Below are positions 16,995 through 25,946 of a DNA stretch of 64,000 nt, piece by piece. Source of the stretch: a virus; IMG/VR virus record IMGVR_UViG_3300017991_000090, positions 20,745-84,744 of that record; one strand, given 5' to 3'. Position numbers and translations under genes: made by a program. The notes under the pieces were generated by a model. That model saw nothing but the letters and a program-made list of their open reading frames with translations. It did no database searches and had not been told where the DNA came from. Position 1 is the first letter of the stretch. Each line of letters starts with the position of its first letter.

Positions 16995-17275
16995 TATAAC
17001 TCCTCCAACGGAAACTGTGCGCCACACGTACCAACGATGCACTGAACAAAATCTCCAGTATCATCAATTGTAAATATATGTTCACATTTTTCACGCTTAA
17101 GCAAGCCATGCAGGTTGAAGTCATTAACACAGTCAGTAAGAAGCCCTATCCCTGTTTTCTCGGATACCAATGGTACGATATGGTTCGCCATTAAATCTCC
17201 GACTTGATCCATCGTTTCGTCACTAATATCATTCTCAGGAATGATGATAATAACTAAACTACTTTTTTTCATCAT
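16994..17275 (-). CDS. Small Cys-containing protein, 93 aa (paralogue of its neighbour)
   Basis: Opens MMKKSSLVIIIIPENDISDE and ends with CEHIFTIDDTGDFVQCIVGTCG. This has the same order of features as the adjacent 115-residue protein: a beta strand of Ile/Val, a helix, LLTD, then Cys, EH, an acidic turn and a CxxxxC pair. The two look like a tandem duplication. The Cys/His positions could hold a metal. Function unknown. Confidence 0.6.
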   Translation of the reverse strand: MMKKSSLVIIIIPENDISDETMDQVGDLMANHIVPLVSEKTGIGLLTDCVNDFNLHGLLKREKCEHIFTIDDTGDFVQCIVGTCGAQFPLEEL

Positions 17276-17606
17276 CCTCCTTCAATTTTGAAAAGAAATG
17301 GTTTTTAGTTTCATCGTTTAAGTCAGCTTTCGCAAATTTTTGCAGACAATGTACGCAAATCATACACGGTTTTTCAGCGCCATCAAACTCAACGAGTTCA
17401 TGCTCTTTCCTGGTGCATTTATGCGGGTTGTCCAGTAAGTCCTGTAAAGTCACAATAATTGGAAGCTTGACCTTTTCAGTCAGCTTTTTGGCAACTATGT
17501 TCACGGTATTATAAACAAGTTTCCACTCATCGATAGTCATTTGGAACGCAGTCGTTACAATTATCGACGGGTTGCTCATTTTTGGAATGTGTTTAAAATG
17601 TTCCAT
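17259..17606 (-). CDS. Small zinc-ribbon-like protein, 115 aa (paralogue of its neighbour)
   Basis: Contains KCTRKEHELVEFDGAEKPC followed by MICVHCLQKF: a C-x4-H...C-x2-C-x2-C arrangement like a zinc ribbon. The N-terminal half (SIIVTTAFQMTIDEWKLV) aligns in pattern with the adjacent 93-residue protein, which it overlaps by 17 bases. ATG follows AAGGAGAATT. Function unknown; duplication suggests a heteromeric or dosage-related role, which is inference. Confidence 0.6.
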   Translation of the reverse strand: MEHFKHIPKMSNPSIIVTTAFQMTIDEWKLVYNTVNIVAKKLTEKVKLPIIVTLQDLLDNPHKCTRKEHELVEFDGAEKPCMICVHCLQKFAKADLNDETKNHFFSKLKEDDEKK

Positions 17607-17620
17607 AATTCTCCTTAGTT

Positions 17621-17648
17621 AAAAAAAAAGAGGGTCCGAAGACCCTCC
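17621..17648 (-). terminator. Strong terminator near the start of the leftward block
   Basis: GGAGGGTC-TTCG-GACCCTC with a UUCG tetraloop followed by nine T residues on the minus strand: a textbook intrinsic terminator. It separates the first leftward gene(s) from the rest, so later genes need read-through, antitermination or their own promoters. Confidence 0.85.
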
Positions 17649-17658
17649 AATTCGTTGC

Positions 17659-17703
17659 TTACTTACCAGTAATACGTTTTATTAATATCCAGTAAGCGAA
17701 CAT
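17659..17703 (-). CDS. 14-codon micro-ORF ahead of a terminator
   Basis: ATG behind GGAGGTGGTGAAT encodes MFAYWILIKRITGK and stops 10 bases before the strong terminator hairpin. The ribosome site is as good as those of the real genes. The position, a short peptide just upstream of an intrinsic terminator, resembles an attenuator leader, although the peptide has no run of a single amino acid. It could also be a genuine hydrophobic micropeptide. Confidence 0.4.
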   Translation of the reverse strand: MFAYWILIKRITGK

Positions 17704-17719
17704 ATTCACCACCTCCAAT

Positions 17720-18313
17720 TTATTGAACAACTACAGGAGCATTTTCTGATGGCGCCTCTTCTAAAGCTTTTTCTTTCTGGACATACTCTTTACGCCTCTG
17801 TCTCTTACTTGGGTAGTGCCTGTGTTCAAAGAAATGCTGTTGCTGAATTACAGCATTTACAATTCGTCCTTCAAAATTAAGGACCACAAGCTTACCGCCA
17901 CCTTCCATGGTTACGATAGCGGAGTTACCTGACCTGAGTGTGATTAGGCTATCAACCCAGCTTTTTTTGTATCCATAACCGGTACAAATTGCCTCTTGTT
18001 TGTGGCCGGTCTGGAACCATTTGCCTTTTACTTTGCTGACCTGTCGCTTAGTGTCAGCGATTGTTAAGATTCGCAATAATACCGTCGGACTTTTCCGATC
18101 GGCCTTGATTAATTTTGGCTTTTCTGACATTTGATCAATTGTGCAGAATGCGTCGTAAACTACTCCATCCTTGATGAGTGGTGGGTTGTCTTCGTCATAA
18201 AACAATTTAAACCCTTTGCATGATTCCCCGCTGGCCCCGAAAAATACGTGGCTTCCGTCGGTTAATTGCAGTCCTTTCTTCAGCTCTTGGTGAATGAGGC
18301 TATAACACTCCAT
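17720..18313 (-). CDS. Hypothetical protein, 197 aa, first leftward gene
   Basis: The first gene leftward from the divergent control region, so probably among the earliest expressed. The product is alpha/beta, with a basic patch (PSKRQRRKEYVQKEK) near the C-terminus and a Glu/Ala/Pro-rich end. No family recognised. ATG preceded by AAAAGGAGTTACTTAAG. Early genes at such a position often encode host-takeover factors, but nothing here shows which. Confidence 0.65.
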   Translation of the reverse strand: MECYSLIHQELKKGLQLTDGSHVFFGASGESCKGFKLFYDEDNPPLIKDGVVYDAFCTIDQMSEKPKLIKADRKSPTVLLRILTIADTKRQVSKVKGKWFQTGHKQEAICTGYGYKKSWVDSLITLRSGNSAIVTMEGGGKLVVLNFEGRIVNAVIQQQHFFEHRHYPSKRQRRKEYVQKEKALEEAPSENAPVVVQ

Positions 18314-18382
18314 CTTAAGTAACTCCTTTTTTTTAATGTTGAGGTGGGGAAATAAAAATTTTGGTTAAAAACTCTTCTATTA

Positions 18383-18432
18383 TTGGTATACCAACTTTTT
18401 TAAAATAATCACATTTAGTGATTTGCTATAAT
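18383..18432 (+). promoter_or_regulatory. Divergent control region: two palindromes and extended -10 promoter
   Basis: TTGGTATACCAA (18383-18394) is a perfect 12-base palindrome. AATCAC-ATTTA-GTGATT (18407-18423) is a perfect 6+6 inverted repeat. It abuts TG-C-TATAAT (18424-18432), an extended -10 box for rightward transcription into the RNA polymerase gene. No good -35 is visible, as expected for extended -10 promoters or an activator-dependent site. The palindromes are candidate operators for a dimeric regulator controlling both directions. Confidence 0.6.
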
Positions 18433-18490
18433 AGTACATTAATGCTATATTTATTATGACACCCTTTTTTCAATTTATCAGAGAAGCGCC

Positions 18491-21400
18491 ATGCCAGATT
18501 CTAAACAGAAGGTTTTGCAGAAGCTGTCAAAGATGGATGCTGACGCTCGCAGCAACGTGTTGATGAATACGACAGTTTCTGGCACTGTACAAAGAATACT
18601 TGAGTCCGTTGAAGATGATGAAGTTAAGCTGAAGGTCAACAAAATCTGGGTAGATAGAAAGCACAACAATAAAGACATCTCTGCTCAACAGTCGGTCAGG
18701 AATAAAGGCCAGATATGGGGAAACGATTTACGGGCAGACCTTGAGTTTGTTGACAAAACTACCGGAAAGGTTGTTGACCGGGTTCCAAATATTAAAGTTA
18801 CTAACATTCCAAAAATTACAGACCGCGGCACATTTCTCGTTAAGGGTAATGAGTACCAGTTTACAAAACAATCCAGGTTGAAGCCCGGCGTATACACAAA
18901 GCGACAGACCAATGGTGAGATAAGCTCTTTCTTCAATGTTGATAAGACCGTCGATTTTGAGCGAGGATTTAACAATAATTTCAAAATCAATTTCAACCCT
19001 GAGAAGAAAACATTCACCATGGGGTATGGCTCCAAGAACATACCTCTTATCAATGCTTTAAGAATGGTGGGTGTGAGTGAAAAGGAACTGACAGACCGAT
19101 GGGGAAAGTCGGTCTACGAAGCCAATTCAAAAGCTTATGATAAACATGCTACCAGGGACCAGAACAAATTATACGAAGCAATATTTGGCCGCCCTCCGGC
19201 AACTGGAACACCAACGGCAAAAATAAATGAAGAGATAAAAGAACGACTTTTTGTCACAGGCTTAGACCCTGAAACTACTCAAGTTACGTTGGGTAAGCCA
19301 TATAAAAATGTCAACAAAAATGTTCTGCTTGATGCATCCAATAAAATTATTGGAATACATAAAGGTGATGTTGAAGGTGACGACCGGGAAGCTCTGATAT
19401 TCAAATCCTTTTATGACATCGAAGACCATGTCAGGGAGAAGCTGGTCAAGAACAGTGGAAAAATTATCAACAATATTAAGTACAAGCTTAAAAAGAATAA
19501 ACAGATTAATAAATCAATCAGCTCCCAGGTATTTGACCCGTTCGTTATAGGTGTCGTAACCAGCAGCCAGCTGTCAAACCCACCAAACCAGACCAACACC
19601 ATGTCAATAATCGGAGAGGGTAGTAAGTTCACCGTAATGGGTGAGGGTGGTATAGGAACCACCAATGCTATCACCAATGAGACCAGGCAGATATCAAATA
19701 GTGAAGCAGGATTTATCGACCCGCTTCATACACCTGAAGGCCCGGGTATTGGAGTTGCGGTGCACAGCACTGTTGATACGATAAAAGTTGGCAATGATTT
19801 ATACAGTCGCTTTCTGTCCCCAAAGGGTGAAACGGTTATGATGCGCCCAATGGACACATGGGGTAAGAATATTGCTTTCCCGGATGAGTATGACACCTCC
19901 AGAAAAGTTCCAAAACCGAAGAAGAGGAAAGTCAGGGTTATCAATAAAGGTGATATCAAAGAGGTTGCTGCATCAAAGGTTGACAGTATCATTGCCAGCC
20001 CGTCAGGTATGTTCGACACATCTGCAAACTCAATACCATTCCTGAATTCAATCCAGGGTAACCGTGGGCTGACAGCTTCGAAAATGCAAGAGCAAGCCCT
20101 GCCGTTAAAATACCGTGAGCAGCCTGTGGTTAATATTGTTGATGAAAACGGTATGTCTATTGGCGGAATGATGGCAGAGACAATGGCACTCCCAAAGTCC
20201 CCAGCAGCTGGAACCGTAACCAAGGTAACGCCGGGTAAAATAACTATCACTGATAAAAAAGGTGCCGCACATGATGTGCAGCTTTACAATAATTTCTCAT
20301 TAAACTCAGAGAGTTTCATTCACAACGAGCCTCTTGTCAAAGAGGGCGATAAGGTTAAATCGGGACAAACTCTTGCCGACAACAATTTTACCAAAGATGG
20401 TAAAGTTGCTATCGGCACAAATCTCCGGGTGGCGTACCTTCCATACAAGGGCTACAACTATGAGGATTCCGCGGTAATGTCAGAAAGTGGCGCGAAGAAA
20501 TTAACCTCATTGCATATGCGTGATTTTAAAGTAAAGAGGTCAGCTAAAGGCACGTTCTCGAGAGATAAGTTCAAAGCGTACTACCCTGAAGAAGCAAATG
20601 CCGAACAGCTGTCGAAGCTGGACAAAGACGGTGTTATTAAAAAGGGCCAGAAAGTAGCTCGTGATGATATTCTTATTGCGCATATGGAGCGGCGCGTCCC
20701 GACAGCTGATGATAAGGCGCTTGGGCGTCTTGACAAACAGCTTATGAAAGACATGACCAATAATGCCATCAAGTGGGACAATGACCATGTTGGAAAAGTT
20801 ACCAATGTTGAGAAGCATGGTAACAGCGTCCTTGTCAGCATCAAGACCGAAGAACCCCTTCGTGAGGCTGATAAAATATCCGGGCTGCATGGCAATAAGC
20901 ACATTATATCAAAGATACTTCCCGACCATGAAATGCCTTATGACCCGAAAACCGGAAAACACATTGAGTTGACTATGAACCCGATTGGTGTATCCAATCG
21001 TATTAATACATCTCAGATTCTGGAAAATGCAGCGGGCAAAATCGCTGACAAATCAGGGAAGCAGTATAAAGTTTTAAATTTCTCTGGTGAAGATAATTCA
21101 CAAAAAGTAATGGATGATTTGAAAAAATGGGGCCTGGACGATAAAGATATTTTAATCGACCCTGAGACGGGAAAGCCTTTTTTAAACCCGGTGGCTAATG
21201 GGAAGTCAAACATCCTGAAGCTGGAACACATTGTAGAGCATAAATTCTCTTCACGATATAAAGACGGGTACGATGCAAATGAGCAGCCAGTAGCCGGTGG
21301 AAAGACCGGTGGTAAGAATCTTGCCAGAATGGAAATGGCTGCAATGCTTGCTCGCGGCGCCAATGAAAACCTGAAGGAGATGTTTCAAATTAAAGGCCAG

Positions 21401-24400
21401 AAAAATGATGAATTCTGGGAAGCCATGGAAACTGGCCAAAGCCTGCCACCGCCCAAGAAGGCATTTGTGTGGGACAAGATGCTTTCCATGATGGCTGGTT
21501 CCGGCATTAATGTGGAGCAGAAAGGGAAAACCTTTACTTTAAAGCCCATGACAGATGATGAGATATTAGCAAGGTCAAGGGGCGAGTTAAAACGCCCACA
21601 GGAAACATACCGTAAAAAAGACATGTCCCCAATGCGGGAAGGGCTGTATGACCCGGTTAAAGCTGGTGGAATGTTCGGAGATCACTACACTCATTTTGCT
21701 CTTCCGGAAAAAACCCTTAATCCAATTACCGCCGCTGCCACAGCGTCTCTTCTTAACATGCCTTTAAAGACTCTCAACAGCGTGATGGATGGTAAGCAGT
21801 TTATTGATAAAACAACCGGTGAGATAGTCAAGCCAGGTTCACGGAATGCTATATCTGGGGGGCCTGCTATTGAAATGATGCTGGAGCGTGTTAATGTTAA
21901 TAAAGAGCTGAAAAATACTCAGGAGCTGGCCCAGACTATTACCAATCCGTCAGAACTAAATAAGGCGCACCGCAAGATTAAGTATCTAAAATCGTTAAAA
22001 GACAATAAAATGAAACCAACTGATTACATGGTTTCAAACGTTCTGGTAACACCATCCAAATACCGTCCGATGGTAGCTATGGGGCCAGACAATGTAATCA
22101 TAATGTCTGATATCAACAATCTGTATCAGACGGCTGGCCACACTGCAAAAGCGCTCAAAGGCCTGAAGTCTCAATTGAAGAAAAGTGTCGGAAATGATGA
22201 TATTGAGAATCTTCAATTGGCAGAGACTCGTGGCGCAATGTACCAGGATTTGAAAGCGATATCCGGGCTGACCGAACCGACAGCATACCTTCATCGCGTT
22301 CAGGATAAGAAGGGTTTTATTACACAGATTGATGGCGGTAAAAAGAAGCAGACCAAAGAGGGTTTCTTCCAAGACCGGGTGCTTGAGCGCAGGCAGGACT
22401 TGGTCGGACGCTCTACCATTATCCTCAATCCCGACCTCGGTGGTGACGAGATTGGTCTCCCGAAAGACATGGCAACAAAAATGTTCCAGCCATTTATTAT
22501 GCGTAAATTGATTGGTTGGGGGTATAAGCCTGGTGAGGCCCAAAAGCACATTAAAGAAAAGTCTCCAATATTCGAGCGGGCACGACAGGTCGTTTCAGAT
22601 GAGAGGCTCATTATAGCAAACCGGGCACCGACGCTTCATCGGTGGAATATGACAGCCTTCAAACCAAAGCTGACAGATGGCAAATCCATTGAGGTTCCGT
22701 CTGTTGTGATTAAAGAGAATTTCGGCGGAGACTTTGACGGAGATACGTTCCAACTACACACTCCGATAAGTGCAAAAGCTCTCCGGGAGGCGGAGGCAAT
22801 GAAACCGTCAGCCAGTATGCTTAAGACCGGGTATGATTCAGTGCTGAATGCTCCTGAAGCAGATATGGTTGCTGGCAGCTGGTTAATGTCGAAGGGCAAG
22901 GGTGGGCAGAATACAAAACTAAAATTCAAAGATATTGAGGAAGCAAGGTTCGCTTTTAATAATAATAGGTTTACATACGGTGACACTATAGAGATCAATG
23001 GTCGTAAGGCTCCGTTCGGTATGCATGAAATTAATTCTGTTGTTCCAGAAGATACTCAGAAATGGGATGTTGAGCTTGATTCTAAAAATGTGCAGGATTG
23101 GGTTAAAAACGTAACCAAGAAGCACAATGGAAAGGTTGCGCTTGGTCTCGCTGATAAAATTAAAGATATTGGTAACAATTATGTTACCCAGTATGGATTT
23201 ACACTCGGGGTCTCTGATACTCTGGCTGACAAAGACCTCAGAAAAACATTGCTGGATGAAGCTTATCAGAAATCGCTTGGGCGTTCAGATAGAACTGTGG
23301 TCAAGGCGTATTCCGATGCGACAATCAAGGGCAAGAAAAAACTCGAAAAGAAATACGGTGATTCGACCATGCTCGGTGTCGGGATACAATCAGGGGCTGG
23401 TAAAGGTATTGATAATACCTCTGCTATAACGCTTATGCCCGGTATTGTCATGGATGCGAATGACCAGCCAATACCGGTTCCGATTACCAAATCATACTCA
23501 GAAGGCCTAAATACTTCAGGGTATTGGGCCGCTGCTCATGGAGCCCGCGGCGGAAGTATTAAGAAATCAGTTCAGTCTTATATGCCGGGCTGGCTGACAA
23601 AAGACCTGATGAACTCAATCTACGAAACGCGCATCCATAATGATGAGCCAGTAGATGTTGAGGGTGTCGAATACAAGATTGATGATAAGAAGGCTATAAT
23701 GAACCGATACCTTGCCCGTGATGTTAAAGACACCGGTGGTAAGATTATCGCCAAGCGCAATGAGCTTATTGACAGCGACACGATGAACAAGATGGTTCAG
23801 AATAAAGTCAAAAGTATATTTATCCAATCGCCCCTTACCGACCCAACACCAGGAGACGGGTTCTCAAGCTGGTCATATGGCACGGATTATGAGGGTAAGC
23901 GTCACAATATCGGTGACAATATCGGTGTAATCTCTGCCCATACAATTACCGAGCCGTCACTTAACCTTGCCATGAAATCGTTTCATACCGGCGGCGCTTT
24001 TAAAGGTGATGATACACACCAGAAAGGTACCCGCTTCGACCAGCTGGACAGAACATTGCGGTTTACCAGAAACCTTCCGGACAAGGCTACCCTTTCAGAT
24101 ATGAGCGGAGAGGTAAAGAGTATTTCCAAGTCTCCTATTGGAGGTTGGGACGTTGTCTTATCTGATGGAAAGAAAGAAACCAACCGGTATATTGACCCGA
24201 ACAATCGCGTCTCGGTAAAGAGGGGTGACAGGATTAAGATGGGAGACAAGCTGTCAACTGGAACTCCCAGTGCTCACGATATGTTGAAATACAAAGGTAT
24301 GAAAGATACTCAAAAGTTCCTGGTCGAACAGATTGATGACATTAATGAGGGTAAGCTCGACCGTAGAGATATTGAAACAATTGTCCGTGGGATTACCAAT

Positions 24401-24835
24401 ACAACAAGAGTGCTTGACCCTGGCTCCAGCGCATATACCCCTCACGACATCGCCCCTCTTACTGCCGTAGAGCATTATAACAATAATAACGAGAAGGAAG
24501 AAGATATTGAGCAGTCTGAGGGAGACCATCTCGCTCAGAATTATGGCACGCACAAAAAGCATCAGAAAATTGATAAGAGAACAATCGACGACCTCGGCAA
24601 AAAGGGTGTTAAGCGGGTCAAGGTCTTTAAGGATAGAATTAAACACGAGCCGTTCTTAACGCCGGCGGGTATCAGTGCGAAGGCTGCGTCTTCAGAAGAC
24701 TGGATTGCACGCCTTGCTCATAACAGAATTAGAAAAGTTCTGGAAGAAGGTACCACTCAGGGTTGGAAAACTACAATCGACCCGAAGAAAGGGCACCCGA
24801 TCCCTCAGTACGTGACAGGAGAATACACATGGTAA
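18491..24835 (+). CDS. Single-chain multisubunit-type RNA polymerase (beta and beta-prime fused)
   Basis: A 2114-residue polypeptide carrying both catalytic subunits in the order beta then beta-prime. Beta landmarks: DPLHTPEGPGIG, GYNYEDSAVMSE (from residue 654), and ADKISGLHGNKHIISK followed by NPIGVSNRIN. Beta-prime landmarks: LVGRSTIILNPDLGG, ANRAPTLHRWNMTAFKP, the catalytic GGDFDGD (DFDGD 1414-1418), EGLNTSGYWAAAHGARGG, and a trigger-loop region ISAHTITEPSLNLAMKSFH followed by TGG. The beta-prime N-terminal zinc-finger cysteines are not seen; the corresponding stretch reads GLYDPVKAGGMFGDHYTH. No alpha, omega or sigma gene is recognisable nearby. It likely transcribes phage middle or late genes. 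The ATG has only a weak GAGAAG site. Its last codons overlap the start of the next gene. Confidence 0.93.
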   Translation: MPDSKQKVLQKLSKMDADARSNVLMNTTVSGTVQRILESVEDDEVKLKVNKIWVDRKHNNKDISAQQSVRNKGQIWGNDLRADLEFVDKTTGKVVDRVPNIKVTNIPKITDRGTFLVKGNEYQFTKQSRLKPGVYTKRQTNGEISSFFNVDKTVDFERGFNNNFKINFNPEKKTFTMGYGSKNIPLINALRMVGVSEKELTDRWGKSVYEANSKAYDKHATRDQNKLYEAIFGRPPATGTPTAKINEEIKERLFVTGLDPETTQVTLGKPYKNVNKNVLLDASNKIIGIHKGDVEGDDREALIFKSFYDIEDHVREKLVKNSGKIINNIKYKLKKNKQINKSISSQVFDPFVIGVVTSSQLSNPPNQTNTMSIIGEGSKFTVMGEGGIGTTNAITNETRQISNSEAGFIDPLHTPEGPGIGVAVHSTVDTIKVGNDLYSRFLSPKGETVMMRPMDTWGKNIAFPDEYDTSRKVPKPKKRKVRVINKGDIKEVAASKVDSIIASPSGMFDTSANSIPFLNSIQGNRGLTASKMQEQALPLKYREQPVVNIVDENGMSIGGMMAETMALPKSPAAGTVTKVTPGKITITDKKGAAHDVQLYNNFSLNSESFIHNEPLVKEGDKVKSGQTLADNNFTKDGKVAIGTNLRVAYLPYKGYNYEDSAVMSESGAKKLTSLHMRDFKVKRSAKGTFSRDKFKAYYPEEANAEQLSKLDKDGVIKKGQKVARDDILIAHMERRVPTADDKALGRLDKQLMKDMTNNAIKWDNDHVGKVTNVEKHGNSVLVSIKTEEPLREADKISGLHGNKHIISKILPDHEMPYDPKTGKHIELTMNPIGVSNRINTSQILENAAGKIADKSGKQYKVLNFSGEDNSQKVMDDLKKWGLDDKDILIDPETGKPFLNPVANGKSNILKLEHIVEHKFSSRYKDGYDANEQPVAGGKTGGKNLARMEMAAMLARGANENLKEMFQIKGQKNDEFWEAMETGQSLPPPKKAFVWDKMLSMMAGSGINVEQKGKTFTLKPMTDDEILARSRGELKRPQETYRKKDMSPMREGLYDPVKAGGMFGDHYTHFALPEKTLNPITAAATASLLNMPLKTLNSVMDGKQFIDKTTGEIVKPGSRNAISGGPAIEMMLERVNVNKELKNTQELAQTITNPSELNKAHRKIKYLKSLKDNKMKPTDYMVSNVLVTPSKYRPMVAMGPDNVIIMSDINNLYQTAGHTAKALKGLKSQLKKSVGNDDIENLQLAETRGAMYQDLKAISGLTEPTAYLHRVQDKKGFITQIDGGKKKQTKEGFFQDRVLERRQDLVGRSTIILNPDLGGDEIGLPKDMATKMFQPFIMRKLIGWGYKPGEAQKHIKEKSPIFERARQVVSDERLIIANRAPTLHRWNMTAFKPKLTDGKSIEVPSVVIKENFGGDFDGDTFQLHTPISAKALREAEAMKPSASMLKTGYDSVLNAPEADMVAGSWLMSKGKGGQNTKLKFKDIEEARFAFNNNRFTYGDTIEINGRKAPFGMHEINSVVPEDTQKWDVELDSKNVQDWVKNVTKKHNGKVALGLADKIKDIGNNYVTQYGFTLGVSDTLADKDLRKTLLDEAYQKSLGRSDRTVVKAYSDATIKGKKKLEKKYGDSTMLGVGIQSGAGKGIDNTSAITLMPGIVMDANDQPIPVPITKSYSEGLNTSGYWAAAHGARGGSIKKSVQSYMPGWLTKDLMNSIYETRIHNDEPVDVEGVEYKIDDKKAIMNRYLARDVKDTGGKIIAKRNELIDSDTMNKMVQNKVKSIFIQSPLTDPTPGDGFSSWSYGTDYEGKRHNIGDNIGVISAHTITEPSLNLAMKSFHTGGAFKGDDTHQKGTRFDQLDRTLRFTRNLPDKATLSDMSGEVKSISKSPIGGWDVVLSDGKKETNRYIDPNNRVSVKRGDRIKMGDKLSTGTPSAHDMLKYKGMKDTQKFLVEQIDDINEGKLDRRDIETIVRGITNTTRVLDPGSSAYTPHDIAPLTAVEHYNNNNEKEEDIEQSEGDHLAQNYGTHKKHQKIDKRTIDDLGKKGVKRVKVFKDRIKHEPFLTPAGISAKAASSEDWIARLAHNRIRKVLEEGTTQGWKTTIDPKKGHPIPQYVTGEYTW

Positions 24836-25632
24836 TTTATGATGATATTTACAACGCCGCCTTTATTGACGAGCTTGAGAAATTGTCTGGCTGCAAAAGC
24901 CATAAAGGTGTTAAGCCTAAAAAAACAAAGCCTATTGAAAAAGTTGCCGGTAGATATGAAACAATATTAGAGCGTGCCGGCACACCATTGGTGGCGGGTT
25001 TAATGGGACTTGGTCTTGGTGGTTCTGTATTTGGCACAATAGCTCAAAAGAAAATTGAAGATATCACCCCTGAATTTGCTAAAAAGATGGAGCAGTCTTC
25101 TGCCAGTGTGAGAGACTTAAGAAAAAAAGTAAAAGAATTGCATCCTGAAGTTTCAGTAATTACCAAGAAAAAAGAGCTTAAGAAAATGAAGGACGTCAAT
25201 GTGCTGAGAAAAATACTGCTCGGTATGTTTACTCCTATTGAAGAGAACGCATTGTATTCATCCAGTAAGAAAAGCCCTATTGTAATACTTCCAGACACTG
25301 GTAAAATTAATAAGTACGTTCTCGGGCATGAGCTGGGCCACCATCGATCATATAAAGAGTTGCAGGACAAAGGGCTCTTGACTAAAATAAAAAGACATTT
25401 CGAGCCCGATTTAAAAGAAGAGCATAGGGCGTGGGAACTCTCTCCATTTGCCGGGCAGAAGCGTGAAGAGAAAATAAAAGAACTTGCCCTGCAAACTTAT
25501 ACTGAAGCTGATAAGGCCGGTAAACGGGCAAGAGCCACTGCTCTTGCGGTTGCTGCTCCAACTGCTGTTGTGGTTAATAAAGATTTGATTGTTGACGCAG
25601 TAAAGAAACTCAAAAAAATAGTAAAAAAGTAG
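24829..25632 (+). CDS. Predicted zincin metallopeptidase with membrane segment and virion signature, 267 aa
   Basis: The start ATG overlaps the RNA polymerase stop (ATGGTAA) and follows GGAGAATACAC. The N-terminus carries the recurrent signature (FIDELEKLSG, residues 12-21). A Gly-rich hydrophobic segment follows at ~51-72, then a long charged helix. HELGH at 167-171 with a downstream EEHRAWE (~197-203) fits a gluzincin-like active site. The C-terminus has another hydrophobic stretch (ALAVAAPTAVVV). A virion-borne peptidase acting on the host envelope or on virion proteins is plausible but inferred. Confidence 0.65.
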   Translation: MVIYDDIYNAAFIDELEKLSGCKSHKGVKPKKTKPIEKVAGRYETILERAGTPLVAGLMGLGLGGSVFGTIAQKKIEDITPEFAKKMEQSSASVRDLRKKVKELHPEVSVITKKKELKKMKDVNVLRKILLGMFTPIEENALYSSSKKSPIVILPDTGKINKYVLGHELGHHRSYKELQDKGLLTKIKRHFEPDLKEEHRAWELSPFAGQKREEKIKELALQTYTEADKAGKRARATALAVAAPTAVVVNKDLIVDAVKKLKKIVKK

Positions 25633-25637
25633 GTATT

Positions 25638-25943
25638 ATGAATCAAAATGTAATGACAGCCTTTTCTGGCGCAATGATAAAACTTGCCAAGAAAAGCTCA
25701 TTCGAAATTCTGAAGAAGTATAAAGTTCCTCTCACCCCAGAGGAGCGATCAACTGTAATGAAAAGGGGGGCTGTATGGCACCATGGCCCAAATGGTGAAG
25801 AGACCCCAGCTGTATGGAAATCTCATAACCCTAAAACTAAAAAGACAACTTATATTACAAACACTCACCGGGCGTACAATGCTCGACCGACGCTCCGTGG
25901 AGCAATCAGTCGTTATCATAAATTTATCAAAGGTACTGCATAA
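25638..25943 (+). CDS. Small conserved-type phage protein, 101 aa
   Basis: The N-terminus shows the recurrent signature in the form AFSGAMIKLAKK. The rest (VPLTPEERSTVMKRGAVWHH, then ETPAVWKS and THRAYNARPTLRGAI) looks like a small phage protein family I remember as widespread and uncharacterised (possibly DUF6321; not verified). Five bases after the peptidase gene. Its function is unknown; the signature suggests a virion location. Confidence 0.65.
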   Translation: MNQNVMTAFSGAMIKLAKKSSFEILKKYKVPLTPEERSTVMKRGAVWHHGPNGEETPAVWKSHNPKTKKTTYITNTHRAYNARPTLRGAISRYHKFIKGTA

Positions 25944-25946
25944 TTT

